Positions 17,026 through 24,528 of a stretch of DNA of 64,000 nt are shown in pieces; position 1 is the first letter of the stretch, and each line of letters starts with the position of its first letter. The DNA lies in NCBI GenBank assembly GCA_002436025.1, contig DIXM01000011.1, positions 1 to 64,000 of the forward strand, read 5' to 3'. The notes under the pieces are model-generated. The model saw only the letters and a list, made by a program, of their open reading frames with translations. It was not told the DNA's origin and did no database searches. This DNA is from a candidate division Hyd24-12 bacterium UBA6080. GTDB taxonomy: Bacteria; Fermentibacterota; Fermentibacteria; Fermentibacterales; JCC-6. A program made the position numbers and the translations under genes.

Positions 17026-18102
17026 TCAGAGGTATTCCCGTTCTTCCTCCACGCCGTCCAGCACCCGGAGAACGCCCCGTACCAATGCTTCAAGCTCGGC
17101 CTCCCCGGGAAATACCATTACGGGCGCAATGAAGGACAGGTACTCCTTCAGAACCCCGCAGAGCCAATCATTGTTCGCCATTCCGCCCGTTATGACAAGG
17201 GCGTCGACCTTCCCCGCCAGTGCAGCGGCCATGGCGCCGGCCTCCTTCGCCATCTGGTACGCCATCGCACGAAGCGTGAGGTCTGCCCTGCTGTCGCCGG
17301 AGAGAACCTTTTCCCGGATGTTGAGCAGGTGTTCTTCTCCCAGGTAGGCCAGGAGCCCGCCCTGCTTGAGGAACATGTTCTTCATCTCTCCGGCAGTGTA
17401 CCTGCCGCTGTAACACAACTTTATCAGTCCCGTCACCGGTAGCCCGCCCGTACGGGTGCTGCTGAAGGGTCCTCCGTCATTTGCGTTGTTGGTGTCGATC
17501 ATGAGGCCCTGCCTGAGAGCGTTGACGCTCACCCCGCTGCCGAGGTGCATCACCACCATGTTCAGTTGGGAAAGCGGCCTCTTGAGGGCTTCGGCAGCCT
17601 TGTAGGCCACCATGCGGATGTTCAGGGCGTGGCTGAGGCTTACCCTGGGAAGAAGGGGATGCCCGCTCAACCTGGCCTCTTCAATCATCTCGTCCACGCA
17701 GACGGGGTCGACGAAGTACGCAGGAATGCCCTCAGCCTGCGCCACGGCCCACGCAATGGGGGCTCCCAGGTTGGAGGGGTGGTCGGCCTGGAGGGTTTCG
17801 CCCTCCCTTATGTCGTTGAGAAGCCGTTCAGTGACCCTGTAGGTCCCGCTAGAAAGAGGTTTGAACGTGCCTCCGCGGCCAACGACCGCTGTCAGCAGGG
17901 AGGGGGAGTAACCCTTCTCCTCGAGGGCCCTGAGAACAAGGCTCCGTCTTGTCTCAAGTTGATCGAATGTTGACCCCAGAGACGCAAGCGCTTCCGGGTC
18001 GTGATGAACATTCTCTTCGAAGAGGGCTTCGGTTTCGCGAAAGAGGCCGATCTTGGTGGATGTTCCCCCGGGGTTCACGGCAAAGATCAGTCGCTCATCC
18101 AT
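17026..18102 (-). CDS. buk: Butyrate kinase (branched-chain/short-chain acyl kinase)
   Basis: 358 residues, the usual length. An ASKHA-fold acyl kinase: the phosphate-1 motif NPGGTSTKIGL near the N-terminus, VVMHLGSGVSVNAL, DTNNANDGGPFSSTRTGGLP, and ALVITGGMANN are all visible. It makes ATP from butyryl phosphate or related acyl phosphates. I chose the ATG at 18102 (MDERLIFAVNPGG) because GGGAGG lies five bases upstream; it overlaps the ptb stop by 8 nt. Next to iorAB, branched-chain or aryl-acyl phosphates are plausible substrates. Confidence 0.94.
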   Translation of the reverse strand: MDERLIFAVNPGGTSTKIGLFRETEALFEENVHHDPEALASLGSTFDQLETRRSLVLRALEEKGYSPSLLTAVVGRGGTFKPLSSGTYRVTERLLNDIREGETLQADHPSNLGAPIAWAVAQAEGIPAYFVDPVCVDEMIEEARLSGHPLLPRVSLSHALNIRMVAYKAAEALKRPLSQLNMVVMHLGSGVSVNALRQGLMIDTNNANDGGPFSSTRTGGLPVTGLIKLCYSGRYTAGEMKNMFLKQGGLLAYLGEEHLLNIREKVLSGDSRADLTLRAMAYQMAKEAGAMAAALAGKVDALVITGGMANNDWLCGVLKEYLSFIAPVMVFPGEAELEALVRGVLRVLDGVEEEREYL

Positions 18103-18997
18103 CCCTGCCTCCCGAGACAACAACGCCCAGAGCCAGTGAGTTGAGCTTGGTGGAGGGCGAATCGGACCGGCTCAACATGACTACGGGAGCCGAGGCCCCC
18201 GCCACCAGCCCACCCACCTGGGCGTCGGTCATGTACATGAATGCCTTGGCGAAGATGTTCCCGCTGGCGATGTCAGGAGTCACAAGCACATTGGCCCGCC
18301 CCGCCACCTCGCCCGTCATTCCCTTTATGGCCGCGGCCTCGGGGTCCATGGCACCATCGACCGCCATGGGGCCGTCGACGTGGATACCCGGGATTCCCCG
18401 GTCGACAACTTCCTTCCAGAGAATGGTCTCGGGCATCCTGTCATTCGGGGCCTCGATGGCTGCCAGCAGGGCAGCCCTTGTCACCGGGGCTCCCAGCCTT
18501 TGCATGACGAACCCGGCGTTGCGGATTATCTCGACGGTCTGTACCGCATCGGGGCGGATGTTCATGCCACCGTCCGTTATGGCAACCAGCCGGTTCTGCC
18601 GGGGAACATGCACCACGGCAATGTGGCTCAGTATGCCACCGGACCTGAGCCCAACATTCTCGTCCAGCACCGCCCTGAGAAAGGTGGATGTTTTCAGAAG
18701 ACCCTTCATGAGGATGGTGGCGCTGCCACGGCTCACAAGTTGCACCGCCCTGAGCGCCGCGGCCTCCTCGTCGGTCTGATCCTCGACTGTGATACCCGGG
18801 GGGAGGGACAGACCAAGAGCGGCGAGAGTGCGGTCCACCTCACGGACGGGAGCAATGACCACGGCCTCGGCGAGACCCTCCTGTGCGGCAGTTACAAGGG
18901 CCTCGAGGGAAGCGGCATCGTGCCCCATGGGTACCGCCACCCTTGCGCCGCTGATCCCCCTGGCCGCACTCCGTATCTCTTCAAAACTGTTGTACAA
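18095..18997 (-). CDS. ptb: Phosphate butyryltransferase
   Basis: 300 residues, the usual length. It converts acyl-CoA plus phosphate to acyl phosphate for Buk. Family motifs: ISGARVAVPMGHDAASLEA, LMKGLLKTSTFLRAVLD, LSHIAVVHVP, ITDGGMNI, and the C-terminal DIASGNIFAKAFMYM with GASAPVVMLSRSDSP. The start is TTG at 18997, with GGGAGGTG about 5 nt upstream; no ATG fits. It heads the leftward ptb-buk-iorA-iorB-cupin operon behind a plausible promoter at 19047-19075. Confidence 0.93.
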   Translation of the reverse strand: MYNSFEEIRSAARGISGARVAVPMGHDAASLEALVTAAQEGLAEAVVIAPVREVDRTLAALGLSLPPGITVEDQTDEEAAALRAVQLVSRGSATILMKGLLKTSTFLRAVLDENVGLRSGGILSHIAVVHVPRQNRLVAITDGGMNIRPDAVQTVEIIRNAGFVMQRLGAPVTRAALLAAIEAPNDRMPETILWKEVVDRGIPGIHVDGPMAVDGAMDPEAAAIKGMTGEVAGRANVLVTPDIASGNIFAKAFMYMTDAQVGGLVAGASAPVVMLSRSDSPSTKLNSLALGVVVSGGRDG

Positions 18998-19046
18998 AGA
19001 ACACCTCCCGGTGATGCTGGAGCAGGGACAACGGATGTGGAAAGCT

Positions 19047-19075
19047 ATTATGATTCCTGTCTTCCGTTTGTGCAA
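19047..19075 (-). promoter_or_regulatory. Probable promoter of the ptb-buk-iorAB operon
   Basis: On the minus strand TTGCAC (19075-19070) and CATAAT (19052-19047) are separated by 17 bases, about 50 bases upstream of the TTG start of ptb. It lies in the 95-bp divergent gap shared with the rightward HAD hydrolase gene. Confidence 0.5.
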
Positions 19076-19092
19076 AGCCAGAGGGGGTTTGT

Positions 19093-19758
19093 TTGTCGCT
19101 TCGCCGGGACTGGGAGGACTGCGGTGCCGTCCTGTTCGATTTTGACGGCGTGCTGGCCGACAGCGAGCCTTTCTACAGGGAAACCTGGAACCTGGCCATC
19201 TCTCCCTCACGACCCATCGGAGAGGGCGAGTACTTCCTCAGGTGGTCATTTCTGGGCGAAGGCGAGCAGCACCTTGCGGAGATGGGGTTCGCGGCGCATG
19301 CCAGGGAAGCTTTGCGTAACCGCCAGAAGAAGCTTTACGGAACACTCTGCCGTACCGGGGCGATACCCCTGTTCCCGGAGACCGCGGCTCTTCTCTCCTG
19401 GGTATCGGGAAAAAAGCCCTGCATGATAGCGTCGAATACCGATTCCGACCTTGTGAGGGTTGTTCTTGAACGCGGCGGAAGCCCTGTTCCGGCTGTGATG
19501 GGTGGCGAGGGGTTAAGGCACAAACCGGATCCGGATATATTCCTCCGGGCCGCTTCGGTCCTGGGCGTACCGCCGGGCTCATGTCTGGTGGTGGAAGACG
19601 CCTGGAAGGGTATCGAAGCAGCAAGGAGGGGTGGCTTCAAGGCTGTTCTGGTCAGAACGCCCCACAACCGGGGGCTGGACGCCGGAGCGGTGCTCGAGGC
19701 CCGGAATCTGTCACATCTCTTTCGGGTCTGGAAGGGGGAGGGGGGAAATGATCGGTGA
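19093..19758 (+). CDS. HAD-superfamily phosphatase/phosphomutase (beta-PGM-like)
   Basis: 221 residues. Motif I is FDFDGVLADSE with nucleophile D16 and acid/base D18; motif II lies in ASNTDSDLV, motif III lysine in RHKPDPD, and motif IV acids in VVEDAWKGIEAA. A small helical cap follows motif I, as in beta-phosphoglucomutase and phosphoglycolate phosphatases. Substrate unknown. Start is TTG with GAGGGGG just upstream. It leads a short rightward unit with two membrane proteins and a glycosyltransferase. Confidence 0.88.
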   Translation: MSLRRDWEDCGAVLFDFDGVLADSEPFYRETWNLAISPSRPIGEGEYFLRWSFLGEGEQHLAEMGFAAHAREALRNRQKKLYGTLCRTGAIPLFPETAALLSWVSGKKPCMIASNTDSDLVRVVLERGGSPVPAVMGGEGLRHKPDPDIFLRAASVLGVPPGSCLVVEDAWKGIEAARRGGFKAVLVRTPHNRGLDAGAVLEARNLSHLFRVWKGEGGNDR

Positions 19759-20323
19759 ACTGGTAATGATCGATCCCCTTTGGGTACCTGTCTTAATGGT
19801 TATCAGCGGTCTGTTTGCAGCCTTCTTCGGAAACAGGCTCATCGGCGCTGTCCTGGCTCTGTCCGGTCTTGCCCTGGGGCTTGTGCACGGCGCGGGGATA
19901 GCCTCGGTCCTGTGGAACGACCCTGGCTTCATCCGTCTCGGCCCCTGGATATTCGGTATCCTCTTCGCTGTTCTTTCCGGCCTGTTCCTTCGGTTGGCAA
20001 TGTTCTTCGCCGGAGCACTCCTGGCCGTTTCAGCGGTTTATGCATTCATGGGCCCGCCATCGGCTATCGTTGTAATCGTGGCGGCCATTCTTGGCGGGGG
20101 CCTGGCCTGCGCCTACAGGAACTTCGTGCTCGCGCTGCTCACCGCAGCTTTCGGAAGCCTCACGGCATCTTCCGGAGCTGTCAACCTTGCTGCCAACTTC
20201 TCCATCCCCATCGGGATAGTCGGCTATTTCCTGATCCTTGTCGTCGTGTTCACGGCCGGGCTGCTTTTTCAGCTCAGGGGAAACGGAAAGAAAAAGACCG
20301 AATCGAAACGCAAACGGAGGTAA
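19748..20323 (+). CDS. Multi-pass membrane protein, DUF4203/TMEM198-like
   Basis: 191 residues with about seven closely spaced hydrophobic segments and a Lys/Arg-rich cytoplasmic tail (KKKTESKRKRR). The alternating small-residue helices resemble the DUF4203/TM7S3-TMEM198 family, which has no known bacterial function. ATG at 19748 has GGGGGAAA upstream and overlaps the end of the HAD gene by 11 nt, so the two are coupled. Confidence 0.65.
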   Translation: MIGELVMIDPLWVPVLMVISGLFAAFFGNRLIGAVLALSGLALGLVHGAGIASVLWNDPGFIRLGPWIFGILFAVLSGLFLRLAMFFAGALLAVSAVYAFMGPPSAIVVIVAAILGGGLACAYRNFVLALLTAAFGSLTASSGAVNLAANFSIPIGIVGYFLILVVVFTAGLLFQLRGNGKKKTESKRKRR

Positions 20324-20329
20324 CCATAG

Positions 20330-20833
20330 ATGAATCAGCGGATACATGACATTCTGCTGGTGCTGCTTGTTCTTGCGGTCCTGAAGGGGCTGTTCGAGTT
20401 GACCCGTCTGCTCCTCAGGCGTTTTATGGCGCTCATGGCCGCAAAGGGGCGTGCGCTGACCAGAGACACCGCCATTCAATGGGGCATGGGCTTTCTGCTC
20501 TGCGGCCTGCTGATGCTGCCATTCTTCACTTCCATCCTTGCCCTGTTCGACAACAGGGCACTTGTGGGGGGGATCGTCCTTCATCTGACACTGGTGGCTG
20601 TTTCCATCGTTCTTTTCAGCTTCGCCGAAGACCTGATCCGTCTTTACAACACCTTCCCCGCGGGAAGGGCAGGGCTGCTTCCGGTCGGAAGTCATGTAAG
20701 AAGGATGCTGCCTTTTCTGACCACGTTCTGGGCGGTCGGGTTTTTGTTCCTGAGCCCGATTTTCTACTCCGCCCTGACACTGCTTGTATTCATTTTCTTC
20801 ATCGCAGTTCTGCACGGCCGCAAAAAAGCCTGA
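20330..20833 (+). CDS. Four-helix integral membrane protein of unknown function
   Basis: 167 residues, with hydrophobic segments at about 8-30, 50-70, 78-98 and 127-160 and a short basic C-terminus (HGRKKA). I do not recognise the family. It starts six bases after the previous membrane protein and ends four bases before the glycosyltransferase start, so all are probably co-transcribed and may act on the envelope. Confidence 0.65.
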   Translation: MNQRIHDILLVLLVLAVLKGLFELTRLLLRRFMALMAAKGRALTRDTAIQWGMGFLLCGLLMLPFFTSILALFDNRALVGGIVLHLTLVAVSIVLFSFAEDLIRLYNTFPAGRAGLLPVGSHVRRMLPFLTTFWAVGFLFLSPIFYSALTLLVFIFFIAVLHGRKKA

Positions 20834-20837
20834 AACC

Positions 20838-22025
20838 ATGCCCGAAGAGGTATCGATCCTTCATGTGCTGACCAAGCTCGCCGTTGGCGGCGCGGGCATG
20901 AACACCCTGCTGAGCTGTCGCGACATTCGGGATAAGGGCTTCCGCTCCGAACTGGTCACCGGACCCGAGAAACCCCCGGAGGGGGATTACTTTCATCTGG
21001 CTGAGCAGTACGGCATCAGAACGACAATATGCCCCCATCTGGTGTGGAGAATATCGCCAATTCACGATATACTTGCCCTGTACGAACTTACAAACATCAT
21101 TAAAAAGGGCGGGTATACGATCGTCCACACCCATGGCTCAAAGGCCCGCCTTCTGGGCAGGGCGGCAGCACGGCTTTCGGGGTGCTCTCCCATGGTGGTC
21201 CAGACCTTCCACGGCTGGCCCTTCGACTCACAGATGAGCTTTCTCCGGCAGGCCGCCTACACCACCATGGAAAGGGTGGGGTTCCGTCTGGCCCATCAAT
21301 CCGTTGCCGTCACGCCCGAAGATGTTTTCAAGGGCGCTGTCTGGGGTATCGGAAAACCCGGGAGCTACACAGTCATTCGAAGCGGCGTAGAATTCGAACC
21401 TTTCTTCTCCCGCAGGGGACGAGTGATAGAAGCCCGTGCTGAACTGGGGCTGCCCGCCGATTGCCCGGTTGTTGGAACCGTTGCAAGGCTTGCCCCCGTC
21501 AAGGATCCCATGACATTCCTTGAAGTCGCTTCACGAATACATGCCCGGCTCCCCGAATGCAGGTTCGTGATGGTGGGCGACGGCCCGATGCGATCCGAGG
21601 TCGAACGCAGGGTCAATGCTTCGGGCCTTTCGCACGCGGTGATCCTGACGGGAAACCGAACGGATGTCTGCAGGCTTCTCCCGGCCTTTGACGTCTTCCT
21701 GATAACATCCGTCAGCGAGGGGCTGCCCCGGGGGATGCTGGAAGCCCTGGCTTCGGGGGTACCTGTGGTGTCCACCGATGTCGGAGGTGTATCCGAGCTC
21801 CTCACGGGAACCGCGAACGGCATGATATGCCCGGTGGGCGATCCGGACTGCCTTGCCGTAAGGGTCCTTGAGATCCTCATGACTCCCGGTCTTTCTGAAT
21901 CACTTCTTGAAAACGTTGACAGGGACCTCGAACCTTTCTCGGCGGAGAGAATGGTGTCTGACCTCAGGGAGCTTTACATGGTTCTGGCAAAACAAAGGGC
22001 GGGCCTTCAGACAGGCCCGCCCTGA
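20838..22025 (+). CDS. GT4-family glycosyltransferase
   Basis: 395 residues with a GT-B fold. The N-terminal domain contains LTKLAVGGAGMNTLL and a HTHGSKARLLGR segment; the C-terminal nucleotide-sugar domain shows VGTVARLAPVKDP, FVMVGDGPMRSEVE and the E-x7-E motif in SVSEGLPRGMLEALASG with VVSTDVGGVSEL. It should transfer a sugar from a nucleotide donor to a lipid or glycan acceptor in envelope polysaccharide synthesis; substrates cannot be assigned. ATG at 20838 directly follows the preceding membrane-protein gene. Its last codons form one arm of a terminator hairpin. Confidence 0.9.
   Translation: MPEEVSILHVLTKLAVGGAGMNTLLSCRDIRDKGFRSELVTGPEKPPEGDYFHLAEQYGIRTTICPHLVWRISPIHDILALYELTNIIKKGGYTIVHTHGSKARLLGRAAARLSGCSPMVVQTFHGWPFDSQMSFLRQAAYTTMERVGFRLAHQSVAVTPEDVFKGAVWGIGKPGSYTVIRSGVEFEPFFSRRGRVIEARAELGLPADCPVVGTVARLAPVKDPMTFLEVASRIHARLPECRFVMVGDGPMRSEVERRVNASGLSHAVILTGNRTDVCRLLPAFDVFLITSVSEGLPRGMLEALASGVPVVSTDVGGVSELLTGTANGMICPVGDPDCLAVRVLEILMTPGLSESLLENVDRDLEPFSAERMVSDLRELYMVLAKQRAGLQTGPP
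21996..22023. terminator. Bidirectional hairpin overlapping the 3' end of the glycosyltransferase gene
   Basis: A perfect 11-bp stem, AGGGCGGGCCT (21996-22006) with its complement at 22013-22023, closes a 6-nt loop. It lies inside the last codons of the rightward gene and 18 bases past the stop of the leftward ferredoxin gene, so it probably ends both. No long U tract follows on either strand. Confidence 0.55.
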
Positions 22026-22040
22026 AGAGCCAGGAACCGG

Positions 22041-22208
22041 TCAGGGCGCTTCGATCGCCTCGACGGGGCAGACAGCGGCACAGGCGCCGCAATCGATACA
22101 GGTCGCCGGATCGATGGAGTACTTGTCTCCCTCGCTTATGGCGTCGACTGGGCATTCGCTCATGCAGGCACCGCAGGCGATGCATGCATCGGTGATCTTG
22201 TAGGCCAT
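22041..22208 (-). CDS. Small 2[4Fe-4S] ferredoxin
   Basis: 55 residues, a clostridial-type ferredoxin. Two canonical cluster motifs are seen: CIACGACMSECP and CIDCGACAAVCP, arranged as two symmetric halves. It is a likely electron carrier for the indolepyruvate oxidoreductase encoded nearby and for other low-potential reactions. ATG at 22208 has AGGAGG eight bases upstream. It has its own promoter, whose -35 overlaps the parB stop codon, so it need not be co-transcribed with the par genes. Confidence 0.95.
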   Translation of the reverse strand: MAYKITDACIACGACMSECPVDAISEGDKYSIDPATCIDCGACAAVCPVEAIEAP

Positions 22209-22238
22209 TTGAAAAACCTCCTGGTTAGAGCGGTGAGT

Positions 22239-22266
22239 ACGATATGACAACGGTGTATTATGTCAA
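22239..22266 (-). promoter_or_regulatory. Promoter of the ferredoxin gene
   Basis: A perfect TTGACA (22266-22261) and TATCGT (22244-22239) are 16 bases apart on the minus strand, upstream of the AGGAGG and ATG of the ferredoxin gene. The -35 box includes the TGA stop of parB. Confidence 0.6.
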
Positions 22267-23132
22267 CGGGAAGAACTTCTGAAAATGGCGAGCAGCCTGT
22301 CCAACTCGTCCAGCGAAGCGTACTCGATTTCAATGGTGCCCCGCCCCCCGGCATCCCTCACCTTCACCTTCGCGCCGAAAAGCCTCTGAAGACCCTCTTC
22401 AAGGGCAACGATCTCGGCTGCAACCTCCCGGGCTTTTCCTGTCCTCCTCCCGCGGCCTTCCGGCCTCCGGCTTCGAACAAGCTCCTCAAGGGCGCGAACG
22501 CTCATGCCCTTGTGAACGGCCATGCCGGCAGCCCGCACCATGTGGTCCCCGTCGGGAAGACCAAGCAGCGCCCTGCCGTGTCCCATGGTCAGCTGGCCCG
22601 TACGAAGCATGATCCTGACCTTCTCCGGCAGCTCGAGAAGCCTCTGAAAGTTGGCTACAGCTGACCGGCTCAGTCCAACCTGGCGGCCAAGGTCTTCCTG
22701 CGTAAGATGGAACTCGCTGCAGAACCGGCTGAAGGCTTCGGCCTTCTCCATAGGGTTCAGGTCGGACCGCTGGATGTTCTCAACAAGGGCCAGCGCGAGC
22801 ATCTGACGGTCATCGGCTTCCCTGAAGACGGCGGGAACCTCTGAAAGCCCTGCCATTATGGCCGCTCTGAGCCTCCTCTCCCCGGCGATGAGCTGGTAAC
22901 GCCCTTTGACGGGGCGGAGAACAAGGGGCTGTATGATCCCCTGGGCACGGATCGAATCACTCAGGGACTGAAGGTCTTCCTGGCTCCAGTCCACCCTGGG
23001 CTGGAACGGGTTGGCGTCGATGAGTTCAACTGAGATCCGCATTGAGGAGCCTGCTTCGGTCGTCCCCCCGGAGATTGCCGGCAGCAGTGCATCCAGCCCT
23101 CTTCCCAAGGCCTTTTTTCCCTTTTCCTTCAT
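22263..23132 (-). CDS. parB: Chromosome-partitioning protein ParB (Spo0J)
   Basis: 289 residues. The N-terminal ParB/Srx CTPase domain contains IDANPFQPR, LVLRPVKGRYQLIAGERRLRAA and the GERR box that binds CTP; the central helix-turn-helix region (LTQEDLGRQVGLSRSAVANFQRLLELP) reads parS; a basic linker and a C-terminal dimerisation domain complete the protein. It loads at parS and spreads to organise the origin region. ATG overlaps the parA stop (ATGA). Two parS-like sites lie 1.4 and 2.6 kb upstream. Confidence 0.96.
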   Translation of the reverse strand: MKEKGKKALGRGLDALLPAISGGTTEAGSSMRISVELIDANPFQPRVDWSQEDLQSLSDSIRAQGIIQPLVLRPVKGRYQLIAGERRLRAAIMAGLSEVPAVFREADDRQMLALALVENIQRSDLNPMEKAEAFSRFCSEFHLTQEDLGRQVGLSRSAVANFQRLLELPEKVRIMLRTGQLTMGHGRALLGLPDGDHMVRAAGMAVHKGMSVRALEELVRSRRPEGRGRRTGKAREVAAEIVALEEGLQRLFGAKVKVRDAGGRGTIEIEYASLDELDRLLAIFRSSSR

Positions 23133-23884
23133 CTTTCCATCACCTCTTTTGCAAGACTGAGATAGCTGCCGGCGCCCTTTGAAAACGGGTCGTATAGGAT
23201 CACCGGTTTCCCGAAGCTGGGTGCTTCGCTCAGCTTCACATTGCGGGGTATAGTGGTGCGAAACAACGCTTTGCCAAGGTGCGCCCTGGCCTCTTCAAAC
23301 ACTTCGCGGCTCAGTTTGAGCCTTGAGTCGTACATGGTCATCACCACGCCGAAGAGAAGCAGCCTTCGATTCCATGCCGACCTGACCCTGGAAATCGTCT
23401 GAAGCAGATGGGAAAGACCTTCGAGGGCAAAGTACTCGCTCTGGACCGGAAGAAGGACGCTGTCCGCAGCCACGAGCGCGTTAACCGTAAGAAGCCCGAG
23501 GGAGGGAGGGCAATCGATGAGGACGTAAGAATATTTCTCGACATGACCCTTCAGGGCACTATCGAGAAAGAACTCCCTTTTCTCCTGCGAGGCCAGTTCA
23601 ATCTCCAGCCCGGCCATGTCGGTTGAGCCGGGAACAAGGTCAAGCCCCTCCACATCGGTTCGAATCACCGTCTCCGAAAGGGATTTGCGGCCCTCCATGA
23701 GGGCGTTCATTCCTTCAAGACCACCCTGCTCACGGCCAAGACCACTCGTGGCGTTGGCCTGTGGGTCAAGGTCAATGATCAGGACATCCCTGTCGTTCAC
23801 TGCAAGGCTTGCGCCGAGGTTGATCACTGTGGTGGTCTTCCCCACGCCGCCCTTCTGGTTCGCGACTGCTATGATCCTGGTCAT
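23129..23884 (-). CDS. parA: Chromosome-partitioning ATPase ParA (Soj)
   Basis: 251 residues, the short chromosomal type without an N-terminal DNA-binding extension. The deviant Walker A motif KGGVGKTT is near the N-terminus (ANQKGGVGKTTTVINLGASLA), followed by DLDPQANATSGLG (switch I) and VLIDCPPSLGLLTVNAL (Walker B/switch II). The ATP-bound dimer binds DNA nonspecifically and is cycled by ParB. ATG overlaps the rsmG stop (ATGA). Confidence 0.96.
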   Translation of the reverse strand: MTRIIAVANQKGGVGKTTTVINLGASLAVNDRDVLIIDLDPQANATSGLGREQGGLEGMNALMEGRKSLSETVIRTDVEGLDLVPGSTDMAGLEIELASQEKREFFLDSALKGHVEKYSYVLIDCPPSLGLLTVNALVAADSVLLPVQSEYFALEGLSHLLQTISRVRSAWNRRLLLFGVVMTMYDSRLKLSREVFEEARAHLGKALFRTTIPRNVKLSEAPSFGKPVILYDPFSKGAGSYLSLAKEVMER

Positions 23885-24528
23885 GTCCCCCCGTTTCCCC
23901 GATGAAACCCCGTTCCGGGATGGCGAAACTGCACCATGAATCCCGGACGGTCAAGAGGAGGGGAAGGCAGTTCTTTCACAAAACCCACCGGGGGATGTGA
24001 ATAAGGCTCTCCGGTGCGGACGGTGAGGGAGAAGCCTTCCCTGGAAGTCACCGAAATCCTCTGTACAAGGCTGAGGGGGTTCTCGACCGCCCTGGCTGTG
24101 AACGACACGCGTCCTGGAAAGGGCCCGCAATCCTCCACCCTTCCGTTCAGCAGACGTACATTCCCGAGCTTCATGGTCTCCCTGACCCACATGAGGAACA
24201 GGAAACGTTTTCGACGGCTTTCCACAAGTGTTGCCTCAAGACCGAACAGAGCCAGCACGATCCCCGGAAATCCCGCTCCGCTTCCTATGTCCACAACGGG
24301 TACCCCTGTTTCGAGAAGCGGGATGAATGCCACGGATTCAAGAATGTGTCTGCTCCAGAGGCGTCCCATTTCAGACGGACCAATCAGGTTTCCGAACCTT
24401 CCACCCGCTCCTCTTTCCAGAAGACCGGCAAACTCCCCGAGCCTGTCGATAACCGTTCCGTCGGCCGTCACCCCAAGAGAAGCAATATCCAAAGCCGCGT
24501 CGGGTGGAATGTGTTTCACGTGGAACAC
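23881..24528 (-). CDS. rsmG: 16S rRNA (guanine-527-N7)-methyltransferase RsmG
   Basis: 215 residues. The Rossmann methyltransferase shows the SAM motif VVDIGSGAGFPGIVLALF and the RsmG-specific ESRRKRFLFLMWV region. It methylates G527 of 16S rRNA. The start is GTG at 24528. The first six residues (MFHVKH) are encoded by a parS site, an arrangement also seen in other bacteria. It overlaps mnmG by 13 nt, within the usual origin-linked order mnmG-rsmG-parA-parB. Confidence 0.94.
   Translation of the reverse strand: MFHVKHIPPDAALDIASLGVTADGTVIDRLGEFAGLLERGAGGRFGNLIGPSEMGRLWSRHILESVAFIPLLETGVPVVDIGSGAGFPGIVLALFGLEATLVESRRKRFLFLMWVRETMKLGNVRLLNGRVEDCGPFPGRVSFTARAVENPLSLVQRISVTSREGFSLTVRTGEPYSHPPVGFVKELPSPPLDRPGFMVQFRHPGTGFHRGNGGT
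24512..24527. promoter_or_regulatory. parS site 1 (ParB-binding palindrome)
   Basis: TGTTTCACGTGGAACA is a 16-bp match to the consensus TGTTNCACGTGAAACA; the complement reads TGTTCCACGTGAAACA, which is an exact match. It lies across the 3' end of mnmG and the first codons of rsmG, 1.4 kb upstream of parB. Confidence 0.9.
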
